A program made the position numbers and the translations under genes. A stretch of DNA of 6,338 nucleotides. It comes from a bacterium (lineage in GTDB: Bacteria > Patescibacteriota > Minisyncoccia > UBA6257 > GWB1-50-10). The notes under the pieces were generated by a model. It was not told the origin of the DNA. It was given only the letters and a program-made list of their open reading frames with translations, and searched no databases. Of this stretch, positions 1 to 6,031 are shown piece by piece. Each line of letters starts with the position of its first letter. Position 1 is the first letter of the stretch. The DNA is taken from positions 1-6,338 of the forward strand of contig JAKALF010000034.1 in NCBI GenBank assembly GCA_021813265.1, given 5' to 3'.

Positions 1-978
1 TCCGTATCGAGCGATCGCCGGACAAATATCGTAATAGTGAAAACAATTTCCGCAATAAGGTTTCGGATCTGGACATTTGTTTATAAAACTATTCTGACAA
101 GGTACGAAATTTGTTTTGTCATATGGTGAGCAATTTTCAGACTTAGTGCTTACATATAATCCGACGGTCGGAATGTTTATAGCCGCTGCGAGATGAAGTA
201 ATCCTGTATCATTAGATACAAAACAAAGTAATTCGCCGATTTGTAGAGCTACATTTTGGAGAGATTGTCCATGAATAATTTTACATTTCTCTTTACCAGC
301 CGCTTCTAAAATGCGTTCCGCTTCCTTTTTCTCATCTTCTGATAGGCCAGGAAAAAGAATGGTATTCTGATTTGAATTTTTAATAACAATACTGGCAAGC
401 TCTATCCATTTAGCAGTTGGCCATTGTTTATTAGCTTGGCTTGTCGCCATGCCAAAACCGATATTCTTATGCCGATCTTTGTTTTTACAAATCGACTCTA
501 ACCATTTGGAATTATAATCTGAAACATCAATATCATGTTCTCTAAATAAGGCCAGAATATCGTCGGTTAAATTTTGATGAATCGTTCGCTGTTCAATAAT
601 GTCAAAATTTAAATCCCAAAAATCGAGATCCGTCTTTTTCTTTGACGCATTTTCTTTGAACTTATAGTAACCGATGTCATATCGTGGCCCTTCATTGCGC
701 AGATTTACAATGAGCTCAATCTCCTTTTCTTTTATAAATGATTCTATTGCCTCCCAATTTTCTTCCCTAAACCGACGCCATGCCGCTGAACTAAAACCTT
801 TCAAATTTTTTAACTCAACTTGCTTAATAAACCACAGATCAGATAGGAGCGGGTTTTCGGTGTGATAATAATTTATTGATGGATATGATTTTTCAAAACA
901 TTGAAGAATAGGAGCTATGACAATCCCGTTTCCAATTCCGCAAAAATTTACGAACCAAACATTTTGATATTTAAACAT
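1..978 (-). CDS. GT9 family (heptosyltransferase-like) glycosyltransferase, C-terminus cut by window edge
   Basis: I translated this frame by hand: 326 codons stay open from the ATG at 978 to the left edge. The C-terminal half carries the GT9 (ADP-heptose:LPS heptosyltransferase) signature SNDTGLLHLAAA at about residues 255-266, followed by IPTVGLY. At 175-195 there is a stretch of the type FGMATSQANKQWPTAKWIEL, matching the family's nucleotide-sugar site region. The N-terminus (NVWFVNFCGIGNGIVIAPIL, 6-25) resembles the family's glycine-rich first strand and loop. GT9 proteins are usually about 330-360 residues, so only a short tail should be missing. The last 45 residues hold six cysteines (283, 294, 302, 309, 312, 319); a Cys-rich tail occurs in some GT9 members. 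The ATG lies 10 bases after the stop of the upstream GT4-like gene, with no clear Shine-Dalgarno site, so it is probably co-transcribed. Donor and acceptor sugars cannot be told; without LPS evidence it should not be called waaC or waaF. Confidence 0.88.
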   Translation of the reverse strand, partial: MFKYQNVWFVNFCGIGNGIVIAPILQCFEKSYPSINYYHTENPLLSDLWFIKQVELKNLKGFSSAAWRRFREENWEAIESFIKEKEIELIVNLRNEGPRYDIGYYKFKENASKKKTDLDFWDLNFDIIEQRTIHQNLTDDILALFREHDIDVSDYNSKWLESICKNKDRHKNIGFGMATSQANKQWPTAKWIELASIVIKNSNQNTILFPGLSEDEKKEAERILEAAGKEKCKIIHGQSLQNVALQIGELLCFVSNDTGLLHLAAAINIPTVGLYVSTKSENCSPYDKTNFVPCQNSFINKCPDPKPYCGNCFHYYDICPAIARYG

Positions 979-988
979 TATACCGTTA

Positions 989-1933
989 TTAAATGCTAAA
1001 ATAGTATTTGCAATACGCGTCTGTTGATTTCTTAAAAGAAACTTCTTGTTTAATGAACTCACGAGGTTTATAGTCGTCCAATCTCGTCCAAAATTCTTCA
1101 AAAATTTTCGGGAACTCCGAAATCATTTTAAATTTCTTGCCGCAATCAGGAGAAAATAATGGAACCGAAGTCGCCGGTATCGGATTTTCTGAATAGGCGG
1201 GCCATACCGGATCTGTCCACCAGCCGTGATCCCACGCAACAATCGGAATATTTGAGGCAAGAGCTTCTTGATAAGCCATTCCCTGCGTCTCGTGCTCGCA
1301 AAGAAAAACCATTGCTTTGCTCTTGCTCAATAAGTCTTTGTACATGTCATGAGTAATATCCCCATATTGGAGAACAAAATACGATAAACCTCTTTCATTA
1401 AGGTAATTTTTAACTGGCTCTAAAAACAACGGGATTGTTTTCTTTCTTTCCCATCTGATTTTGTCATAAACAAGCACATCAATGGATTTTTTGTGCTTTT
1501 TTGTATCAATCCACTCGTCCGTTGAAATTCCGGCATGCCAAATAACGCATTTGTCGCCATATACTTGAGAAAAAACATCTTTTAACCACCCACAAGTCAG
1601 CAGGTAATATTTAAACTTTGCATTTTGCATAAGATTCGGATTTTGTGAGGGATGGTCGTACATGCTCGGTCCAAGAATTGCTGGATTTGGCAGGTTCCAT
1701 TTCGGAATACAAACTGGCGTGCCGACTATTCCCACTGGATATGAAGGGTTTGCCAGCGCGAGATTGTAATTATTCTCGTGAACTATATAGCCATTTTCTT
1801 TCAAAGCACGAACCAAAAGCGTGTACCATGAATAAAAACCGGAGATGGTTCGCTTGGAATATGTTTCCACGTAGTCCCACTTATGCTTTTCATAAAAAAG
1901 CAAAATATCTTTTCCTTTTTCAAGATTGTTCAT
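989..1933 (-). CDS. GT4-like (GT-B fold) glycosyltransferase
   Basis: This 314-residue protein is probably a retaining glycosyltransferase of the GT4/group 1 type, moving a sugar from a nucleotide-sugar donor in the cytoplasm for surface-glycan assembly. An EX7E motif is visible at E215-E223 in the context CEHETQGMAYQEALASNIPI; this is the donor-binding signature of GT4 enzymes. WHAGISTDEW at about 132-141 matches the linker found at the start of the C-terminal domain. The N-terminal acceptor domain is short and not specific; the total is smaller than many GT4 enzymes (about 350-400). Its ATG overlaps the TGA of the upstream GT2 gene by four bases (ATGA), pointing to translational coupling in one operon. 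The GT9 gene follows after 9 bases. No membrane segment is seen. The exact family and sugar are not determined. Confidence 0.8.
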   Translation of the reverse strand: MNNLEKGKDILLFYEKHKWDYVETYSKRTISGFYSWYTLLVRALKENGYIVHENNYNLALANPSYPVGIVGTPVCIPKWNLPNPAILGPSMYDHPSQNPNLMQNAKFKYYLLTCGWLKDVFSQVYGDKCVIWHAGISTDEWIDTKKHKKSIDVLVYDKIRWERKKTIPLFLEPVKNYLNERGLSYFVLQYGDITHDMYKDLLSKSKAMVFLCEHETQGMAYQEALASNIPIVAWDHGWWTDPVWPAYSENPIPATSVPLFSPDCGKKFKMISEFPKIFEEFWTRLDDYKPREFIKQEVSFKKSTDAYCKYYFSI

Positions 1934-2760
1934 AGGTTTTCTTTGTCTCTGGGATGAACAAGCGCTTCGCTTGAATCGGTAAATTTTACTCGTTGCAATG
2001 TATGATGTGGTGTTTCTTTGTAAAAAGGCATTTTATCCCAATCAATAACCGATAAAGCTGATTTAATATCTTGGGGTAAATTAAAAGGCAATTCACGAAG
2101 ATGAGGAACAACATCGGAAAACTCCAGCCGCTCCGGTAAAAAATAAATTGAATAATTTGGAAATTTACTCCGGCAATGATATTTCAAATGGAAATGGTAT
2201 GGTTCATGAAAACACCTCGTGGCAGATGTCGCTACCAATATCGGATGGCTTCCGTCGTTAAACAGTGGCGCAAATCTTTTTCCGGGTTTAACTATCCGGG
2301 TATGTGGGTCAATCATTTTTACTCCATTTATAACTGTTTCCCAAAAATGCAAATAACGTTTCTCGTCATATAAATGCCATGTTGAAAACGCAATGCTGTC
2401 AGCGTCAGAATCGTTAAGGAGATCGATAATTTTTGGTTTAATAAGGGAGGATAACATTTCGTCGGCATCAATAATTACCATAGCGTCAACGTTAAGTTCT
2501 TGAAATGCGCGACTTAGTATATAATTTCTGTTTTCTAATTCTCCTTTTCTGAAAGCGACATCGTTTGCAGAAGACCGTTCAAATTTAATCGGCACGCTGG
2601 AGTATTGTTGAGCAGTTTCCAAACTTCTATCGGTCGAGTGGTCGTCAAAAATAAAAATGCCATCAATCCATTGCAAAGATTTAACACAGGCACCGATGAA
2701 CGGTGCCATGTTGTGTACCATTATGCACGCACCTATCTTTAATTGATTATTATTTCTCAT
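1930..2760 (-). CDS. GT2 family (GT-A fold) glycosyltransferase
   Basis: This 276-residue protein starts with a typical GT2 pattern: a first strand (KIGACIMVHNMAPFIGACVKSL, about 8-29), then the nucleotide-binding DDHSTD at 39-44 and the metal-binding DADE at 98-101 after a hydrophobic strand (AMVIID). It lacks C-terminal membrane spans, so it is a soluble, single-domain enzyme. The C-terminal part is rich in His and aromatic residues (RCFHEPYHFHLKYHC, 182-196) and gives no clue to the acceptor. The start at 2760 is supported by the N-terminal strand beginning directly after it, although the Shine-Dalgarno site is weak (AAAGAAAT just upstream). The frame-corrected methyltransferase upstream would end at 2750, overlapping this gene by 11 bases, as expected for an operon. 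The downstream GT4-like gene overlaps its stop by four bases. Confidence 0.88.
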   Translation of the reverse strand: MRNNNQLKIGACIMVHNMAPFIGACVKSLQWIDGIFIFDDHSTDRSLETAQQYSSVPIKFERSSANDVAFRKGELENRNYILSRAFQELNVDAMVIIDADEMLSSLIKPKIIDLLNDSDADSIAFSTWHLYDEKRYLHFWETVINGVKMIDPHTRIVKPGKRFAPLFNDGSHPILVATSATRCFHEPYHFHLKYHCRSKFPNYSIYFLPERLEFSDVVPHLRELPFNLPQDIKSALSVIDWDKMPFYKETPHHTLQRVKFTDSSEALVHPRDKENL

Positions 2761-3138
2761 ATTTCTTTAGCGTAAGTTCAATTTTTTTAATAGGTATAAC
2801 ATTTTCTAAATAACCCCGAAGAATGATGAGCCGTTGTGTATCTTTTGCGTACATACGAGTTCTTTCAAACGAAAGAAAACGTTATCTGCCCAAACCGAAA
2901 TATGTGCCTCGGAACCATAACCATCCACGGCATTTTGCAGATAACGATGAGGAAACTCAACGATTATCCATCGACTTCGGTATATCAGAAAATTCAACAA
3001 ATCTATACTCTCCGATTTTCTCAGATGTTCGAAAATATTGCCTGCCATAACAATATCAAAACGCGAGTCGAAATATTTAGGTCGGATCAGATTGATAATC
3101 GGTTTTGATTTACGTGTTATTTTTTGTTTCATTTTCAT
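2750..3138 (-). pseudogene. SAM-dependent methyltransferase remnant, 5'-truncated and frameshifted
   Basis: Two reading frames together encode the C-terminal part of a class I methyltransferase. Frame one (ATG at 3138, stop at 2806) carries FDIVMAGNIFEHL (residues 27-39), the post-motif strand typical of these enzymes, then RSRWIIVEFPHRY and HISVWADN. After V87 the frame changes: the -1 frame continues with FLSFERTRMYAKDTQRLII and LRGYLENVIPI, ending at TAA 2750-2752, which reads as the normal family C-terminus, whereas frame one gives an unrelated short tail. One extra T in the T4 run at 2876-2879 would join the frames into 129 residues. The N-terminal SAM-binding part with its glycine-rich loop is absent, since an HTH remnant lies directly upstream. 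The corrected stop overlaps the GT2 start by 11 bases, supporting a once-intact operon member. An assembly error could explain the frameshift but not the missing N-terminus. Confidence 0.75.
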
Positions 3139-3153
3139 ATTATTATATATAAA

Positions 3154-3298
3154 CTATTTAATAAGATCATTTAATGTAATTTTCAACGCTTTCGCGATAT
3201 TTTTGACCGTCTCAATGCGAGGGTCTGGCGTTGATCCAGTTTCTATTTTCGCAATCGTATGCAAAGTAACGCCCGCCATTTGGATAACTTATCCTTGT
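3154..3298 (-). pseudogene. XRE-type helix-turn-helix regulator remnant, N-terminus missing
   Basis: The minus strand encodes the C-terminal two thirds of an HTH_3/XRE DNA-binding domain. From ATG 3277-3279 it reads MAGVTLHTIAKIETG, then PRIETVKNIAKALKI, then TLNDLIK and TAG (3154-3156). This matches the family's pattern of recognition helix, IE-G turn, and closing helix with LA-AL. Just upstream, a frame shifted by one gives KDKLSK (3296-3279), the usual helix-2 sequence, so one A seems lost from the A-run at 3279-3281. The first helix is absent because the tRNA-Gln 3' end lies there. As a stand-alone 41-residue ORF from ATG 3279 it would lack a working domain. It is a remnant rather than a functional regulator, unless read as a very small peptide. 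Confidence 0.72.
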
Positions 3299-3372
3299 TG
3301 GCTGCCGGACCTGGATTCGAACCAAGATACCATGCTCCAGAGGCATGTGTCCTACCATTAGACGATCCGGCA
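3299..3372 (-). tRNA. tRNA-Gln (anticodon CTG)
   Basis: A complete 74-base cloverleaf folds on the minus strand. The acceptor stem TGCCGGA pairs fully with TCCGGCA. The D arm GTCT/GGAC encloses the AATGGTA loop. The anticodon stem CATGC/GCATG encloses the loop CTCTGGA with anticodon CTG. The T arm CTTGG/CCAGG encloses TTCGAAT. The discriminator is G and CCA is encoded. The U1-A72 pair, G73 and the TCGTCTAATGGTAGGAC D region all agree with bacterial tRNA-Gln. It decodes CAG. The gene reads leftward into the HTH remnant and glycosyltransferase cluster; no terminator hairpin is seen after it. Confidence 0.95.
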
Positions 3373-3383
3373 ATACCTAACTA

Positions 3384-3412
3384 TTATTACCTTAAAATAT
3401 CAAATAAATCAA
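3384..3412 (-). promoter_or_regulatory. putative promoter of tRNA-Gln
   Basis: On the minus strand, TTGATT (3407-3412) and TAATAA (3384-3389) are separated by 17 bases, and the -10 ends 11 bases before the tRNA 5' end. The -35 is good but the -10 is a weak match, so this is a tentative call. If there is no terminator after the tRNA, the same transcript could reach the glycosyltransferase genes. Confidence 0.4.
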
Positions 3413-3431
3413 TGTTTAATTTTGTTTATGT

Positions 3432-3460
3432 TTGACCGATTAATTAAAAAGCGTTATTAT
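3432..3460 (+). promoter_or_regulatory. near-consensus sigma-70-type promoter of the 158-residue protein gene
   Basis: TTGACC (3432-3437) and TATTAT (3455-3460) each match the consensus at five of six positions and are spaced exactly 17 bases. Transcription would start near 3467, giving a leader of about 22 bases. This is the best promoter in the window and lies back to back with the presumed tRNA-Gln promoter. Confidence 0.75.
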
Positions 3461-3475
3461 ATTTCCAGTAAATTT

Positions 3476-3481
3476 AAGGAG
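3476..3481 (+). promoter_or_regulatory. strong Shine-Dalgarno site AAGGAG
   Basis: AAGGAG sits 7 bases before the ATG at 3489 and fixes that start. It is the only strong ribosome binding site among the genes in this window; the others have weak sites, start inside the preceding gene, or appear leaderless. Confidence 0.8.
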
Positions 3482-3488
3482 AAAAACA

Positions 3489-3965
3489 ATGAATTTTGAA
3501 ATTGAAAGATCTTTTTTGATTTCTGTTGATAGATTTTATAACCAACAAAATCAATTAAAGAAGTTCAGAGAAGAATTTGGGAGTCGTTTTGTGTTTTTTA
3601 ATAAATACATTACCGATGAAAATTTTTCTAAAGCCGCCGTTGTTCCCATGGCAACGGAAGAATGGATGGTTGAAATAGTCTTGATTAAAAATGAAATGAC
3701 AACGAACCAATGCGTGGACTTCCTTTTGAAAACAAGGAATGCGCGTTTCATGGGTCCCCAAGCGTTTTCTTACGTTTTTGAAAAGAAAAGGGAACTACTT
3801 CCTAAAGGAAAGATAGTAGCTATTCATTCGGAAGAGTATCTTTTGAAAGAAGGAGGGGAGTATTTGATTCCCTATATGAATATAAATAATTCATATAACA
3901 TTTTTAATCTGAGATTTCTTTCTCTTCCCATCGAGGAGGGAGAGCGGGTGATTTATTTCAGATAA
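3489..3965 (+). CDS. conserved-looking soluble protein of unknown function (158 residues)
   Basis: I cannot assign a function. The protein has no signal peptide or membrane segment and is rich in Phe, Tyr, Glu and Lys, suggesting a compact cytoplasmic protein with mixed strands and helices. The stretch FMGPQAFSYVFEKKRELLPK (about 92-111) followed by GK resembles, from memory, a pattern (GAQG-S-V-EQKR--LPKGK) recurring in hypothetical proteins of Patescibacteria; I hold this loosely. VPMATEEWMVEIV (52-64) reads as a turn plus strand. The start is fixed by AAGGAG 7 bases upstream and a near-consensus promoter before it, and a hairpin terminator begins at its stop codon, so it is a single-gene transcription unit likely to be well expressed. 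It lies between the tRNA-Gln/glycosyltransferase block and the deformylase region, and neither neighbour hints at a role. Confidence 0.82.
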   Translation: MNFEIERSFLISVDRFYNQQNQLKKFREEFGSRFVFFNKYITDENFSKAAVVPMATEEWMVEIVLIKNEMTTNQCVDFLLKTRNARFMGPQAFSYVFEKKRELLPKGKIVAIHSEEYLLKEGGEYLIPYMNINNSYNIFNLRFLSLPIEEGERVIYFR

Positions 3966-3990
3966 AAGCCGTTGTTTATGACGGCTTTTT
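3964..3990 (+). terminator. intrinsic terminator after the 158-residue protein gene
   Basis: AAAGCCGT (3965-3972) pairs with ACGGCTTT (3981-3988) around an 8-base loop, followed by further T residues (T run 3986-3990). The stem begins within the TAA stop codon, leaving almost no 3' untranslated region. Confidence 0.8.
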
Positions 3991-3994
3991 AATA

Positions 3995-4003
3995 TGTTAT
4001 GAT
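3995..4003 (+). promoter_or_regulatory. extended -10 promoter for a probably leaderless mRNA
   Basis: TGTTATGAT holds an extended -10 (TG, one base, TATGAT at 3998-4003). Only six bases separate it from the ATG at 4010, so the expected start of transcription falls on or next to the start codon. No Shine-Dalgarno site could fit, and no good -35 is seen. The preceding terminator ends just before it, so the gene needs its own promoter. Confidence 0.55.
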
Positions 4004-4009
4004 AATTAC

Positions 4010-4402
4010 ATGAAAAGATATTTTTGGCCTCTTATTGTCATAGTTCTTTTGCTTTCCCTAGTCCTTATCATCCTTGGTTTTTCAACGACCGCGATAAAAA
4101 ACCCTATTCCCAAGGTTTCCTTGAGTGACATATCTTCAAATCTTAACCCTCCAAACTTTATAGCTATAGGAAACATAACTTCAGATGGAATAAGGGGGTG
4201 GAAACTGATATATGAAGAATCGGGAAAATCCAACCTTACAAAACTCCTTGTTTTCAATACCTCAAGCGTTTGCAAAATCGCTAACAGCTCTTTTGATTGT
4301 TCATCGTATACCTTTAAAGACGGAGCGCGTGCGCGCGTCGAAGGATATAATGAAAATAACGGGGAGCTTATAAACGTATATAGCCTTACTATTCAGCCAT
4401 AG
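4010..4402 (+). CDS. membrane-anchored small extracytoplasmic protein of unknown function
   Basis: This 130-residue protein begins MKRYFWP and then has a hydrophobic segment at about 7-24 (LIVIVLLLSLVLIILGFS). No lipobox cysteine follows, so it is more likely an uncleaved anchor than a lipoprotein signal. The remaining ~100 residues should lie outside the membrane. Two cysteines, C88 and C97, bracket a short loop and could form a disulfide. The closing part (DGARARVEGYNENNGELI, about 104-121) resembles the G-RV-VEG strand pattern of small OB-like beta domains; this is inference only. The start is supported by the positively charged N-terminus before the hydrophobic core and by the -10 box placed six bases upstream. 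It is convergent with fmt, with 32 bases between the two stop codons. I do not recognise the family. Confidence 0.75.
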   Translation: MKRYFWPLIVIVLLLSLVLIILGFSTTAIKNPIPKVSLSDISSNLNPPNFIAIGNITSDGIRGWKLIYEESGKSNLTKLLVFNTSSVCKIANSSFDCSSYTFKDGARARVEGYNENNGELINVYSLTIQP

Positions 4403-4434
4403 TATCTAAGACTTACATTAAAATTTAGCTGGAA

Positions 4435-5268
4435 TTATACATACTGAGGTTTTTTCCCTTCCTTTTGAATTTTTTTTATGGAAAGAAACCCCGAGAGAGA
4501 TAGGGTAACCTCAAGAAGTTTCACGCGTTTTTCATTTCGTAGAGTCCAAATTCCCGGTTCGTGACCCAACGCTCTCACCTTTCTTGAAATCTCTAAAGCA
4601 AGGTTCGCGTTCTCTCTTTGAGCTTTTTCAATATCTTCATGCAAGACAAAACCGTCAGATGTTTTGAATTTCTGCGTATAGGTTGCTTCAGTTTCATTTT
4701 GGGAAGTTAGGTTTTTTAGATCATCCGGGTTTTTAAGCAATCTTTCAAAAAGTTCGGCTCCATAAAGGGCGAGTTTGTTTTCAAGAGATCGGTACGTGTC
4801 TCGCTCTTCTATCTCAATTTTTTTTGAAGAAAGAATGGGTCCGTGATCAACTTTCTCGTCAACCTTAAAAAGCGTTGCTCCCGTTTCATGGTCGCCGTTA
4901 AGTATAGCTGTTTGTATAGGGGTTGCTCCGCGATAACGGGGGAGGAGAGAAGGATGAATTCCAAACGTTCCCAATCTTGGAATTTCTAGAACTGATTTTG
5001 AAACGATTTTCGCGTATGCCGCGATAACGGCTATCTGAGGATCCATTTCTTTCAATTGATCCTTTATTTCCTCGAGCCTCTCAGGTTGAAAAATAGGAAT
5101 AGCGTTTTCTTGAGCTATGTTTTTTACAGGTGGAGAGGTGAGATTTTTTTTTCTTCCGATGGGCCTATCGGGATTACAAACAACGGCAAGGGGTTTATTT
5201 TGAGACGCGATAAGGCGCTCTAAGACAATACACGCGAATTCGTATGAACCGAAGAAAATATATCTCAT
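4435..5268 (-). CDS. fmt: methionyl-tRNA formyltransferase
   Basis: Fmt transfers a formyl group from 10-formyl-tetrahydrofolate to Met on initiator tRNA in the cytoplasm. The formyltransferase core is clear: MRYIFFGSYEFA at the start, a basic loop CNPDRPIGRKK (31-41) that in the family contacts the tRNA, the signature IHPSLLPRYRGATPIQ (104-119), and VDEKVDHGPIL (136-146). Family active-site positions equal to E. coli His108 and Asp144 are H105 and D141, but the Asn106 position is Gly103 (codon GGA), an unexpected change. A short C-terminal domain follows (about 200-277). At 277 residues it is shorter than E. coli Fmt (about 315), ending soon after the IQKEGKKP strand. The ATG overlaps the def stop by four bases (ATGA), so the two are translationally coupled. 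Family membership is secure and the formylation role likely; the missing Asn leaves some doubt about activity or exact substrate. Confidence 0.93.
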   Translation of the reverse strand: MRYIFFGSYEFACIVLERLIASQNKPLAVVCNPDRPIGRKKNLTSPPVKNIAQENAIPIFQPERLEEIKDQLKEMDPQIAVIAAYAKIVSKSVLEIPRLGTFGIHPSLLPRYRGATPIQTAILNGDHETGATLFKVDEKVDHGPILSSKKIEIEERDTYRSLENKLALYGAELFERLLKNPDDLKNLTSQNETEATYTQKFKTSDGFVLHEDIEKAQRENANLALEISRKVRALGHEPGIWTLRNEKRVKLLEVTLSLSGFLSIKKIQKEGKKPQYV

Positions 5269-5765
5269 GATTCTATAACATGTGTTTCTTTTGCTTTGTC
5301 TATAAAAAGCTTCCCGTCAAGATGGTCTACTTCATGTTGAAAGACGCGGGCGAGAAGTCCCCACGCTTTTATCTTGATTTTCTTTCCTCGCTTGTCTTGT
5401 CCTCCTAGAATAAGGCGATACGCCCGTTCCACGAGACCATAAGTATCGGGAACGCTAAGACACCCTTCTTCAACCGTTTCAACCTCATCTTTTGAAACTT
5501 TAGTTATTTCAGGATTAAAGATCGCGTAGAATTTTTGCTTCCCTTGCGTATCGGGAACCTGGGCAACAAAAAAACGATAGGGAATGCCAACCTGATTGGC
5601 TGAAAGTCCTATTCCGTTCGCTTTTTTCATGATTTCCCGCATTTTTTTAACCGTTTCTTCTATTGTTTTTTTCTCAAATTTTGAGAAATCAAAAGGAACC
5701 GTTCTCGTACGGAGAAATTGCTCTTCCTTTTTATGCTTTATGAGAAGTATGATTTTGGGCTTCAT
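5265..5765 (-). CDS. def: peptide deformylase
   Basis: Def removes the formyl group from the N-terminal Met of new proteins, as a metal-dependent hydrolase. All three family motifs are present: GIGLSANQ (51-58, Q58 being the oxyanion-hole glutamine), EGCLS (100-104, C102 a metal ligand) and HEVDH (144-148, H144 and H148 metal ligands, E145 catalytic). The 166-residue length is normal. Motif 1 has Asn where many bacterial enzymes have Pro (AAPQ); this position varies in the family. The start at 5765 leaves the usual N-terminal segment before motif 1, although it lies 35 bases inside the 3' end of the upstream 95-residue gene; later starts would remove conserved sequence. Its stop overlaps the fmt start by four bases, placing addition and removal of formyl in one operon. 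Confidence 0.97.
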   Translation of the reverse strand: MKPKIILLIKHKKEEQFLRTRTVPFDFSKFEKKTIEETVKKMREIMKKANGIGLSANQVGIPYRFFVAQVPDTQGKQKFYAIFNPEITKVSKDEVETVEEGCLSVPDTYGLVERAYRLILGGQDKRGKKIKIKAWGLLARVFQHEVDHLDGKLFIDKAKETHVIES

Positions 5766-6018
5766 GGTCGTTTAAAGAAAGAACTTTCATGAAATAGGCG
5801 CCTTTGTTTTTTATGTTTTTCTTCTCCGAGATGTCTTTTGCGAGACTCAATAATCGCGTTTCATCATGACTTTTGGCGAGTTTCATGTAAAGAGACTTGT
5901 GATCTTCGTCGCTTAATATATAGGAGAGCATAAGTCCAACGCTTTGATGTTTACTATATACGCGGTTCTTCTTTGAACGTTCGCGTATAGTTTTGATATA
6001 TTCCGGATCTATAGCCAT
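5731..6018 (-). CDS. small conserved protein of unknown function, first gene of the def-fmt operon
   Basis: This 95-residue, strongly charged, Lys-rich protein appears wholly helical, with no signal or membrane segment. The segments HQSVGLMLSYIL (24-35), HKSLYMKLAKSHDETRLL (39-56) and KNIKNKGAYFMKVLSL (67-82) look like three helices with a conserved-looking basic end. From memory, very similar short proteins (YMKLAKK followed by KNVKNKGAYFM) accompany def or fmt in Patescibacteria, but I know no function. A role with ribosomes, nucleic acid or N-terminal protein processing is a guess from charge and context. The frame is closed by a stop a few codons above the ATG at 6018, so that start is well supported. 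It overlaps def by 35 bases and is transcribed from a promoter shared back to back with the CtpA-type protease gene. Confidence 0.78.
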   Translation of the reverse strand: MAIDPEYIKTIRERSKKNRVYSKHQSVGLMLSYILSDEDHKSLYMKLAKSHDETRLLSLAKDISEKKNIKNKGAYFMKVLSLNDHEAQNHTSHKA

Positions 6019-6031
6019 GATGGAAATTCAA

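Noticed and set aside
674..865. Plus-strand 63-codon frame inside the GT9 gene
   Set aside because: It lies entirely antisense to the clear GT9 coding sequence and has no supporting signal.
1645..1935. Plus-strand 96-codon frame opposite the GT4-like gene
   Set aside because: It is antisense to a gene with a recognisable HAGISTDEW segment and an EX7E motif, and carries no domain of its own.
2868..2884. Programmed -1 ribosomal frameshifting as the explanation for the methyltransferase frame change
   Set aside because: The sequence AACGTTTTC is not a canonical X XXY YYZ slippery heptamer, no convincing stimulatory hairpin was seen, and the N-terminal half is missing anyway.
2823..3108. Two overlapping plus-strand frames opposite the methyltransferase
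   Set aside because: They are antisense to recognisable methyltransferase sequence and show no ribosome site or domain; their openness follows from the opposite strand.
3038..3361. Plus-strand open frame of about 107 codons
   Set aside because: It runs antisense through the methyltransferase remnant, the HTH remnant and the tRNA-Gln gene, and its protein resembles nothing; the minus-strand signals explain the region.
3551..3761. Minus-strand frames opposite the 158-residue protein
   Set aside because: The plus-strand gene has a promoter, a strong ribosome site and a terminator; the minus frames have none of these.
4403..4434. Bidirectional terminator between the convergent genes
   Set aside because: TAAGACTTA makes only a tiny stem with no adequate T tract on either strand, so I did not call it.
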